From positions 1 through 43,862 of the forward strand of contig SPJS01000103.1 in assembly GCA_006844705.1 (NCBI GenBank): a stretch of 43,862 bases of DNA, read 5' to 3'. The notes under the pieces were generated by a model. The model worked only from the letters and a program-made list of their open reading frames with translations, had not been told where the DNA came from and searched no databases. Positions 35,822 through 43,862 of this stretch are shown here, piece after piece. A program made the position numbers and the translations under genes. This DNA is from Methylococcaceae bacterium. Its GTDB lineage: Bacteria > Pseudomonadota > Gammaproteobacteria > Methylococcales > Methylomonadaceae. The stretch's first letter is position 1; each line of letters opens with the position of its first letter.

Positions 35822-37726
35822 ATGAAAACCCTGCTCATCACCCCACCGATGACCCAGTTAAACACCCCTTATCCGGCGTCCGCCTATTTATCAGGATTTC
35901 TGCGCCAACAGGGTTACGCAAGCAGTCAGCGAGATATGTCGATCGACTTATTCCTTCACATGTTGTCACCTGACAGCCTGCAACACATCTATCAGCAGGT
36001 GGAAATTCATTTTGCAGACGTTGATGATGATCAATTACCCGACAGTATTTTTCATTTCTTTGCGGAATTTGACAAAATTCAACGCTGCCTGCCGGCCACA
36101 CTGAGTTTTTTACAGGGCAAAGACCCGGCCATGGCCATGCGGATTGCCAGTCGTCGCCATTTAGTCGAAGGCCCGGCATTCGCCGCCCTGCATGACATGG
36201 ATGAGCACTCCGCAGAAGCCTTGCACTCGGCTTTTGGTGAACTGGGCATTCAGGACAAGGCGAAATATATTGCCACCCTGTTTATCAATGATGTGGTCGC
36301 CGTCATTCAACAAGGCGTTGATCCGTTGTTTGAAGTCTCCCGTTACGCTGAACGCCTGGCGGCATCCAACCCTTCCTTTGATGACCTGCATCAGCAGTTA
36401 CACACCGCCTCCCCTACCCTGGTACGCAAAGGTATTCATCGCCTTGCCGAACACTATCTCGCCTCAGAACAACCGGATATCATTGCCATCACCGTCCCCT
36501 TCCCCGGTAATATGCTGGGCGCATTACAGATTGCGCAAAGCTGCAAAACCATTAACCCTCAGCTTAAGATTATACTGGGTGGAGGCTATGTCAATACTGA
36601 GCTGAGATCATTATCAGAGCCCCGCCTGTTTGAGTATGTTGACTTTGTCACGCTGGATAAGGGTGAGCAACCATTGTTATCCCTGCTGCAATACCTGCAC
36701 GGACAGATCGAATCAACACAGCTGTTGCGCACATATTATTGCCGGCAAAATACAGTGATCTATCAACCTGGCAACCCGACTACAGACATCCCGTTTAATG
36801 CAACAGGATGCCCCACCTATGACGGCCTGGACCTGGATAATTATTTATCATTGTGCGAAATGCTCAACCCCATGCACCGCCTGTGGAGTGATGGTCACTG
36901 GAATAAACTGACCGTCGCCCATGGCTGTTACTGGAAGAAATGCAGCTTTTGCGATATCAGCCTGGATTACATTGCCGATTATCAACCGGCCAGCATCAAC
37001 ATCTTGATCGACCGAATCGAACACCTGATTACGGCAACCGGCCGACGTGGCTTTCACTTTGTTGATGAAGCCGCCCCGCCCAAAACCCTGTTTGCACTGG
37101 CCAGAGCATTGATCGACAGAAATATCGTCATCAGCTGGTGGGGCAATATCCGCTTTGAAAAAAGTTTTACCGCAGAAAAATGCCAATTACTGGCAGATTC
37201 CGGCTGTATTGCTGTCAGTGGCGGGCTGGAAGTTGCTTCAGACCGCTTGCTAAAACTGATGCAAAAAGGCGTTACTGTGTCGCAAGTCGCCCAGGTCACC
37301 CATGCATTCGCTCAAGCCGGTATACTGGTGCATGCCTATTTGATGTACGGCTTCCCCACCCAAACCGAAAATGAAACCGTTGAATCTCTGGAATGGGTAC
37401 GCCAAATGATGTTAAACGGCTGCTTTCAGTCTGCCTATTGGCATCGTTTTGCCGCCACCGTGCACAGCCCGGTGGGATTGACGCCCGATCACTTTGACAT
37501 CCACCTCATCGCTAACACAGACCAAGGTTTTGCCCAAAACGATATAAACTATATCGACCCGGTAGCCACAGACCACAGCATGCTGGGCCAGGGATTAAAT
37601 AAAGCCACTTACAATTACATGCATGGCAGCGGGTTTGAATATCCGGTCAATTTCTGGTTTGATGAACCACTTGCCGAACCCCAAATCGACCCGGACTTTA
37701 TCGCTCAACAGTTACATAGCCTATGA
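35822..37726 (+). CDS. B12-binding-domain-type radical SAM protein
   Basis: The 634-residue protein has an N-terminal alpha/beta domain like cobalamin-binding domains (MKTLLITPPMTQLNTPYPAS, and IIAITVPFPGNMLGALQIAQ with IILGGGYVNTELR). The DxHxxG cobalamin motif is not present, so cobalamin may not be bound in the usual way. The radical SAM core follows with cluster cysteines C369, C374 and C377 in AHGCYWKKCSFCDIS, a CX4CX2C spacing. SAM-binding strands are seen in FHFVDEAAPPKTLFALARAL, WWGNIRFEKSF, AVSGGLEVASDRLLKLMQKG and AYLMYGFPTQTENET. A long helical insertion (about 100-220) separates the two halves of the N-terminal domain. The reaction is unknown. Its stop overlaps the next gene by ATGA, so the two are coupled. 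Confidence 0.85.
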   Translation: MKTLLITPPMTQLNTPYPASAYLSGFLRQQGYASSQRDMSIDLFLHMLSPDSLQHIYQQVEIHFADVDDDQLPDSIFHFFAEFDKIQRCLPATLSFLQGKDPAMAMRIASRRHLVEGPAFAALHDMDEHSAEALHSAFGELGIQDKAKYIATLFINDVVAVIQQGVDPLFEVSRYAERLAASNPSFDDLHQQLHTASPTLVRKGIHRLAEHYLASEQPDIIAITVPFPGNMLGALQIAQSCKTINPQLKIILGGGYVNTELRSLSEPRLFEYVDFVTLDKGEQPLLSLLQYLHGQIESTQLLRTYYCRQNTVIYQPGNPTTDIPFNATGCPTYDGLDLDNYLSLCEMLNPMHRLWSDGHWNKLTVAHGCYWKKCSFCDISLDYIADYQPASINILIDRIEHLITATGRRGFHFVDEAAPPKTLFALARALIDRNIVISWWGNIRFEKSFTAEKCQLLADSGCIAVSGGLEVASDRLLKLMQKGVTVSQVAQVTHAFAQAGILVHAYLMYGFPTQTENETVESLEWVRQMMLNGCFQSAYWHRFAATVHSPVGLTPDHFDIHLIANTDQGFAQNDINYIDPVATDHSMLGQGLNKATYNYMHGSGFEYPVNFWFDEPLAEPQIDPDFIAQQLHSL

Positions 37727-38649
37727 CTCAGACTTTTGTATTTGACCAGATTCATCTTGAAGTGGCGCGTAACGCCTCTGATGATTTTAATTTATTCCAC
37801 GACAAACATAAGTGGTTGCAGATTACCCACAACCCGTTTAAAGGCCCTATTGCCCTTGGATTTCAATTAAACACCCTGATCGAATATCAGATGCGCCTGT
37901 ACCGCGAAGCGCAACATGAAGATCAAATCATCGAAGAAAACAGCCTGCGCTACAGCAATTACCAGATCACCTTTGTTAATGCACTGCGTCCCCGCCATGA
38001 GTTTGAACTCAATATTAAAAAAACGCTGATCAAAACCATCCCCAACCTGACCCTGACCAACCGAGTCTCCATAAAATCGGAAGGCAAAACCATTTTGCTC
38101 GGGTTTAAAAAGGAAACCTCGCGCCCCTTGTTTCTTGATGACACCGATTTTAGCAAACTCCCTGATCTCAATGCCTTACCTGATAAATCAACCGTGCCGG
38201 ATACAGAATATTTTTTGAAACGCAAATACATGAATAACGGCAATGTCAAAAACTTCTTATCCGGCTCGTTGGCAGAGCAATCCGATTATTTTGACGAACT
38301 CACCCACTTGGCCAATTATCCGGAAATATTTCCATGCAGTCTGACTTCCGGCGCCTTGCTGGAAAAAGCACAACTGGAAAATCATGACTTCAAACAAAAC
38401 CCGATGGTCTACACCTCGCACGAAATTTCCATAGACCGGGTACGCCTGAAAGACATTTCAGATAATGACAAACTGCATATCCTGGTCAAACAGCACCCGG
38501 AATCAACCAAAAACACACTGAACCAGACCAACATCATGCTGCGTAGCTACGATTGCTACGGCCTGCTGGAGAACAAGGAAATTCTGTTCAGAATCCGCCT
38601 TAACCTGGTGCCTTTGGAAGAAATATTAAAAAACCTGGATAACGGATAA
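37723..38649 (+). CDS. MaoC-like double-hotdog protein, partner of the radical SAM protein
   Basis: This 308-residue protein has an N-terminal MaoC-like hydratase segment: VARNASDDFNLFHDKHKW (the family's SGDxNPxHxD) followed by NPFKGPIALGFQLNTLIEYQ (the family's GxxxHG helix, with Leu-Gly in place of His-Gly). The D and H of DDFNLFH keep the catalytic pair of R-specific enoyl hydratases. The second half (about 150-308) looks like a second, degenerate hotdog, with HEISIDRVRLKDI as its central strand. I cannot name a product. Coupling to the radical SAM gene suggests that both act on one acyl-type substrate; this is inference. The CRISPR array begins 62 bp after its stop. Confidence 0.65.
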   Translation: MTQTFVFDQIHLEVARNASDDFNLFHDKHKWLQITHNPFKGPIALGFQLNTLIEYQMRLYREAQHEDQIIEENSLRYSNYQITFVNALRPRHEFELNIKKTLIKTIPNLTLTNRVSIKSEGKTILLGFKKETSRPLFLDDTDFSKLPDLNALPDKSTVPDTEYFLKRKYMNNGNVKNFLSGSLAEQSDYFDELTHLANYPEIFPCSLTSGALLEKAQLENHDFKQNPMVYTSHEISIDRVRLKDISDNDKLHILVKQHPESTKNTLNQTNIMLRSYDCYGLLENKEILFRIRLNLVPLEEILKNLDNG

Positions 38650-38711
38650 GTGAGTAGTGTTGAAAGACTTCAATACACTAGTTTTTATTAATGCTGGCTT
38701 CCTATCAATCG

Positions 38712-40387
38712 CGGTTCATCCCCACGGGTGTGGGGAACACTACTCTGACAAATGGTTACCCACCGACATGTCCGGTTCATCCCCACGGGTGTGGGGAACA
38801 CTGCGCTCCGCTCTCCGGTGAATACGGGCGTTGCGGTTCATCCCCACGGGTGTGGGGAACACACATCTCTCCAGTATCCAGGTCACTGGTATGCCGGTTC
38901 ATCCCCACGGGTGTGGGGAACACAAAAAAAAGCTCTTCAAAAAACGGGAACAGTCCGGTTCATCCCCACGGGTGTGGGGAACACGCGTGCGAGTCTATCA
39001 GGATAAGCATGAGAGGCGGTTCATCCCCACGGGTGTGGGGAACACAATCTCCTTAAACGTTCTAAACGCCACGACTACGGTTCATCCCCACGGGTGTGGG
39101 GAACACTCAGACTCGTTATCCCCCCAACCATACAGATAAGGTTCATCCCCACGGGTGTGGGGAACACTCAGGATCAGGCTTTACAGATAGCTCATCGATC
39201 GGTTCATCCCCACGGGTGTGGGGAACACGTTGTTGATTATTCTGATGCGCTCAATGCCATCGGTTCATCCCCACGGGTGTGGGGAACACACCTACGTTTT
39301 CTGTTGAAAGTTTTACGGAAGCGGTTCATCCCCACGGGTGTGGGGAACACATATACAAAACCAGAGCTGATTTGTAAAATTTCGGTTCATCCCCACGGGT
39401 GTGGGGAACACATTTCCTGTTATGGACAATCTATGGATGGAAACGGTTCATCCCCACGGGTGTGGGGAACACATGTGGACTAGAGCCACTCGCTATGATT
39501 ATTACGGTTCATCCCCACGGGTGTGGGGAACACCATATTCACCAGCCATATAGAAGCGTATTTTTCGGTTCATCCCCACGGGTGTGGGGAACACAATGTT
39601 CTCTGAACTAGCTGTTGCTGAGCGAGCGGTTCATCCCCACGGGTGTGGGGAACACATCTATATCAACGCCCGCATTACCACGCCATCCGGTTCATCCCCA
39701 CGGGTGTGGGGAACACTTGTTGTCTGATACGTTTCAAGGCAGTGTCGGCGGTTCATCCCCACGGGTGTGGGGAACACAGATACGCATAAATTCTCTCAGG
39801 TCACGAAAGCGGTTCATCCCCACGGGTGTGGGGAACACCTAAATCTAGCTGAAAAGTTGCAATAAAATTCCGGTTCATCCCCACGGGTGTGGGGAACACA
39901 CTGGCTGCAATGCCGGTTACATGGCTATAAACGGTTCATCCCCACGGGTGTGGGGAACACTTTCAAAATGACCCGTCGTTGTTCGTCGATTTCGGTTCAT
40001 CCCCACGGGTGTGGGGAACACGGCTAAATCCTGCACGGCAAAGCGGCGGGTTTCGGTTCATCCCCACGGGTGTGGGGAACACTGTTGAGCGTCTGAGGCA
40101 GCGCGAACAGTGTACGGTTCATCCCCACGGGTGTGGGGAACACGATTTGATTACCCCCACCATTGTTACCAATCCCGGTTCATCCCCACGGGTGTGGGGA
40201 ACACGTTTTCAATTGAGCCTATTTGCTCTGTTACTGCGGTTCATCCCCACGGGTGTGGGGAACACTCAATTTTTTCTGATGATTTATTTTTTGCGGGCGG
40301 TTCATCCCCACGGGTGTGGGGAACACCTAATACTGGCAATATAAAAGTTGACTCTGCGCGGTTCATCCCCACGGGTGTGGGGAACAC
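38712..40387 (-). CRISPR. Type I-E CRISPR array, 28 repeats and 27 spacers
   Basis: The repeat is 29 bases, starting CGGTTCATCCCC and ending GTGGGGAACAC on the + strand, with the CCCCAC/GTGGGG stem. All repeats are spaced exactly 61 bp apart (38712, 38773 ... 40359), so every one of the 27 spacers is 32 bases. All repeats are identical except that at 39139 the first base is A instead of C. In crRNA sense the repeat reads GTGTTCCCC...ATGAACCG, matching the E. coli I-E repeat with its ATAAACCG handle, so the array is transcribed from high to low coordinates. The leader and cas2 lie at the right end and newer spacers should be there. The old, trailer end (38712) shows no degenerate repeat. I recognise no spacer target. 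Confidence 0.99.
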
Positions 40388-40479
40388 ACTTAGAATAACA
40401 TATTGTTATTTAAGCTAAAAATACGGGTCGGTTTTTTTACCGGATTTTTAGCTGTTTTCCAGGTTGTTAATGAGCTGTT
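40388..40479 (-). promoter_or_regulatory. CRISPR leader with inverted repeat and IHF-like site
   Basis: This A+T-rich 92-bp stretch between cas2 and the first repeat is the expected leader. TAACATATTGTTA at 40396-40408, eight bases from the repeat, matches the IHF consensus (WATCAA-N4-TTR) in 8 of its 9 defined positions when read on the - strand as TAACAATATGTTA. IHF bends the E. coli leader to place new spacers, at a site close to the repeat. A further inverted repeat pairs GCTAAAAAT at 40414-40422 with ATTTTTAGC at 40444-40452, with a CGG/CCG inner stem. Confidence 0.7.
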
Positions 40480-41668
<1,189 letters not shown>

Positions 41669-41671
41669 AAA

Positions 41672-42088
41672 CTATTTCTGCACGAGCTGTTGTTCGGCCA
41701 GTTCTATAAAATCCAATAAAAACATATAGGCTTTTTCACTGATGATTTGATGCAATAAGACTAAATCAATGTTGAGATAATCATGGACTAATGCATTACG
41801 CATACCAATAATTCGCCGCCATTGTTTTAAATCATCAATACTGATCACTTGTAATTCCGATAGCTTGGCAAAACACTGATAGGCATTTAATGGTAAATGT
41901 AGACTTTGCTGTTTCAGCCAATATTTGGCGACACCGATACAAGCCTCAATCAACACTTGCAAAGCGCGTTCGGCGGCGCGGCGTTCCATTCGATTTAGAC
42001 TTCGTATGCTTGCTGTTTTCGCCAAGGCGTCCAAATCTTCCCTGCATTCTCGCGCATGCTCTACAATAGCAAATAAATAATCAGGCAT
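41672..42088 (-). CDS. hepT: HepT-like HEPN-domain toxin
   Basis: The ATG at 42088 overlaps the mntA stop by eight bases; longer frames upstream would lie inside mntA. The 138-residue all-helical protein has the HEPN RNase motif RX4HXY in IGMRNALVHDYLNID, with R97, H102 and Y104. The long helices NRMERRAAERALQVLIEACI and DLVLLHQIISEKAYMFLLDF match the HepT (DUF86) family. HepT toxins cut RNA (tRNA in one studied case). Their MntA partner inactivates them by adding AMP groups to the Tyr of this motif. The gene lies between mntA and cas1 inside the cas operon. Confidence 0.9.
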   Translation of the reverse strand: MPDYLFAIVEHARECREDLDALAKTASIRSLNRMERRAAERALQVLIEACIGVAKYWLKQQSLHLPLNAYQCFAKLSELQVISIDDLKQWRRIIGMRNALVHDYLNIDLVLLHQIISEKAYMFLLDFIELAEQQLVQK

Positions 42089-42458
42089 AATCAAGCTCCA
42101 TTCTGCTATGTATGCGTAAAGTTTCCCGCCATAAACGGTTTTCATCCCGGCTGAATAACACACTATCGGCATCGACAATTTCAAAGGCCAGCGGAATCGG
42201 CGCTTGATTGATGTCAACAACCGACAGCGCCTTTTCCGACAAATCCAGCGCTTGTTGCCAATCTAGCGCCAAACATTCAGGCCGTAAGCGTTCGGCAAGA
42301 GGATCGTCTTTAATAAATGTCTTAAAGGCAACCGCTAAATCATAGTCGCTAGATTCATGCGCGGCGCCTTTGGCGCGAGACCCATACAGCCATAGCGCGA
42401 CAATCTCATCGTCGTTTTCGGCAAGCTGTTTAAGCTGTTCGATTATGGGGTCGTCCAT
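42081..42458 (-). CDS. mntA: MntA-like minimal nucleotidyltransferase antitoxin
   Basis: A GGAGAG site precedes the ATG. The 125-residue product has the nucleotidyltransferase motif GSX10DXD exactly: G26-S27 in LYGSRAKGAAHESSDYDLAV with D38 and D40. This matches the MntA antitoxins that AMPylate HepT. The C-terminal part (IPLAFEIVDADSVLFSRDEN) is the usual third-Asp strand region with D at VDAD. The antitoxin gene comes first and overlaps the toxin gene. The gap to the upstream ribbon-helix-helix gene is only 22 bp, so it belongs to the same transcript as cas6e and cas1. Confidence 0.9.
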   Translation of the reverse strand: MDDPIIEQLKQLAENDDEIVALWLYGSRAKGAAHESSDYDLAVAFKTFIKDDPLAERLRPECLALDWQQALDLSEKALSVVDINQAPIPLAFEIVDADSVLFSRDENRLWRETLRIHSRMELDYA

Positions 42459-42482
42459 CAGCTCTCCGGCAGTAATAAATTT

Positions 42483-42728
42483 TCAAATGGTTGCTGGTTT
42501 TTCCAGCGATAGGTTTAGGAGTTGCACATATCCGAGGAATTGATCTTTCATTTTTGCCCCCGCTTGTTGCTTTTTCCTAAGCTGTGCGACCTTTTCAGCC
42601 AGCAACTCATTGATAATCCGGGTGATTGATTCACCGGTTTGCTCTTTAATGAACTGCAAATCCTGTTCGTTTTTTTCATCTAATTGTGCATTAACGCGGA
42701 TTTTATTCTCTTGTAAGACACCTGACAT
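42483..42728 (-). CDS. Small ribbon-helix-helix (CopG/Arc-like) protein
   Basis: The 81-residue product has the pattern NKIRVNAQLDEKNEQDLQFI, then KEQTGESITRIINELLAEKV: one basic strand followed by two helices, as in CopG-type DNA-binding proteins. A charged tail (AQLRKKQQAGAKMKDQF) follows. Such proteins are usual antitoxins or autoregulators of toxin-antitoxin operons, but HepT-MntA pairs do not normally need one. It stands 12 bp after the cas6e stop. It may repress an internal promoter or be the remains of another toxin-antitoxin pair. Function is inferred from fold only. Confidence 0.75.
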   Translation of the reverse strand: MSGVLQENKIRVNAQLDEKNEQDLQFIKEQTGESITRIINELLAEKVAQLRKKQQAGAKMKDQFLGYVQLLNLSLEKPATI

Positions 42729-42740
42729 AGCACTTTAGCA

Positions 42741-43358
42741 TTAAACTCTGGCTACCGAAAGCAACCCACAACCAAAAGCTTTAGCCGGGCCGATACCCTC
42801 AACCATTGCCTGTTTCAATGCATTGGCATCCGTGATCGAACAGACCCCGTCAAACAAGACCGATTGAATTTTACCGCTACGTTGTTCTTTACTTTTACGA
42901 AAATAGATGATTGGCTCAGACTGAATTAACAGTGCTTCCAATTGCGCAAAATCTTCAAATTTCCGTTCAAGCCACGCCTGTTGCTGCTCTTCTTGAAGCA
43001 AAGGAACACGTACAGTTTTAGTAAATACCTTGCCTTTTTTTGTAACCGTTCCTTTGCTACTGTCTTTGATCGTTTTAATCGGATTGGCGCGTAAACGAAA
43101 ACGCAAGCGTTGCGACGGTTGTAAAGCAAGGTCATAATTGCGTTGTGTCATAATTTGCGGTGTATTTTCCTGCATCTGTGGCTTTATTTGCGATTGCATC
43201 AGGATATGAAAACCTACGCTTTTTTGTTGCTGTTCCAAACGAAATAAAAAATCGCGTTGTAGCTCGTCTCGATTCGGAAACAATCGCCAAAGCGCCTGGT
43301 GCAGTTGATACGGGTTTTTCGCTTGTTGCAAGGGAATAAAAACTTTACTCAGATACAT
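42741..43358 (-). CDS. cas6e: Cas6e, crRNA-processing endoribonuclease
   Basis: The ATG at 43358 is chosen because a perfect GGAGG site precedes it and the product then begins MYLSKVFIPL like E. coli CasE (MYLSKV). The 205-residue protein keeps His20 in NPYQLHQALW, matching the catalytic His20 of E. coli Cas6e, as well as LRFRLRANPIKTIKD and the glycine-rich loop GIGPAKAFGCGLLSVA. It cuts the pre-crRNA at the base of each repeat hairpin. The start overlaps the end of cas5e by 14 bases. Confidence 0.96.
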   Translation of the reverse strand: MYLSKVFIPLQQAKNPYQLHQALWRLFPNRDELQRDFLFRLEQQQKSVGFHILMQSQIKPQMQENTPQIMTQRNYDLALQPSQRLRFRLRANPIKTIKDSSKGTVTKKGKVFTKTVRVPLLQEEQQQAWLERKFEDFAQLEALLIQSEPIIYFRKSKEQRSGKIQSVLFDGVCSITDANALKQAMVEGIGPAKAFGCGLLSVARV

Positions 43359-43862
43359 GAGCGTCTCCTCCGGCACTGCGCATATAAATCATACGGGTGG
43401 CAAATTGCCTGGGTTTATGAATAATCGGGTTATCGCGTTTTTTGATTGGAATAGCATCAGAGCTGTATTCCTCACTGTAAATGACTTTACCACCTACATC
43501 AATAGCACTTAAAGCAGCATATGAAGATTCTGCTTGTATCCACTTATCAAATAAGGGTCTGGCTAAAGGACAGCTTCGCCGCCCCAAAGAAGGTGTATAA
43601 ATGGGTCGATTGATGGCATTTTCAATCTGTTGCAAGCTAATGGATGGGGTCTCACTGCTCCAAATGGCGACCGTATACCGGGCATCCTGCCAGTATTCCC
43701 GCCAGGTCTGGATAGTTTCATGGCTTTTTAATCCTTTATAGTCTTTACGCGCATTTTTAACGGTATGGTAATCGGTCATTTTTTGGCCTTGCTGATCAAC
43801 TCGCACGGCAAACAAAGTGCTTGCGGCCAAATTTGTTTGCTCAATTTGTTCTGTTCGGTCAA
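43345..43862 (-). CDS. cas5e: Cas5e, Cascade subunit (5' part outside the window)
   Basis: The frame is open to the right edge, so the N-terminal part is missing (about 60 residues by comparison with the 224-residue E. coli CasD). The visible 172 residues have the I-E Cas5 pattern TDYHTVKNARKDYKGLKSHE, QTWREYWQDARYTVAIW, PIYTPSLGRRSCPLARPLFD and the ending RQFATRMIYMRSAGG. Cas5e holds the 5' handle of the crRNA in Cascade. The next upstream genes expected are cas7e, cas11, cas8e and cas3. Confidence 0.95.
   Translation of the reverse strand, partial: DRTEQIEQTNLAASTLFAVRVDQQGQKMTDYHTVKNARKDYKGLKSHETIQTWREYWQDARYTVAIWSSETPSISLQQIENAINRPIYTPSLGRRSCPLARPLFDKWIQAESSYAALSAIDVGGKVIYSEEYSSDAIPIKKRDNPIIHKPRQFATRMIYMRSAGGDAHVSE

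Noticed and set aside
38691..40418. Several open frames on the + strand with repeated motifs such as [10 protein letters not shown] and VHPHGCGEH
   Set aside because: They are translations of the CRISPR repeats; the 61-bp period makes the frame recur. No gene is there.

Overview
The window reads as a gammaproteobacterial chromosome segment. The ParC protein is close to the E. coli protein along its whole length, the CRISPR-Cas genes are of the E. coli-like I-E type, and the other families fit. A methylotrophic or C1-oxidising lifestyle is suggested, not proven, by an NAD-dependent tungsten/molybdenum formate dehydrogenase of the two-subunit Fdh1 type and by a SoxYZ-like carrier and zinc metallohydrolase of the kind linked to PQQ dehydrogenases. 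A PEP-CTERM-like tail on one secreted protein also suggests an exosortase system elsewhere in the genome. I cannot name the species.

Layout, left to right. (1) 1-1100: a decayed IS1111-subgroup (IS110 family) element whose transposase has lost its middle, followed by a strongly structured non-coding stretch. (2) 1448-11421: a visibly G+C-richer catabolic island on the + strand. It holds a GntR/FCD regulator, a predicted NtrC/sigma-54 control region, a broken Tsx-like porin gene, a BMP-type ABC importer (binding protein, two permeases, double ATPase), biuret amidohydrolase (BiuH), a second cysteine hydrolase, a small cupin and allophanate hydrolase (AtzF). Together they look like uptake of a nitrogen-rich solute and its breakdown through biuret and allophanate to ammonia and CO2. 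(3) 11571-18071 (-): an RND tripartite efflux operon whose outer-membrane TolC-like protein carries an extra N-terminal periplasmic binding-protein-like domain. (4) 18364-24317 (-): YbfF-like esterase, DUF445 membrane protein, a ParDE-type toxin-antitoxin pair, then the cvfB-thioesterase-parC operon. (5) 24425-28522 (-): a secreted phytase-like esterase, then LysR regulator, metallo-hydrolase and SoxYZ-like carrier as one transcription unit. (6) 28930-33416 (+): formate dehydrogenase beta (NuoE-NuoF fusion) and alpha. (7) 33754-35252 (-): a thioredoxin-like protein and a ParB-domain protein. (8) 35822-38649 (+): an unusual radical SAM protein translationally coupled to a MaoC-like double-hotdog protein. 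(9) 38712-43862: a 28-repeat type I-E CRISPR array read on the - strand from an A+T-rich leader next to cas2, with cas2, cas1, cas6e and the 3' part of cas5e.

The most notable observation is that the cas operon is interrupted, without loss of operon compactness, by a HepT/MntA (HEPN/nucleotidyltransferase) toxin-antitoxin pair plus a small ribbon-helix-helix protein gene, lying between cas6e and cas1. Other structure worth attention: a family of about 160-bp mini-elements with CTAG target duplications (three copies), a second 78-bp IS5-like mini-element whose TTAG target duplication contains the stop codon of the formate dehydrogenase gene, and a textbook-quality sigma-54 promoter with a GntR-type palindrome on the start site in front of the biuret operon. 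The remaining I-E genes (cas3, cas8e, cas11, cas7e) would lie beyond the right edge and are not visible.
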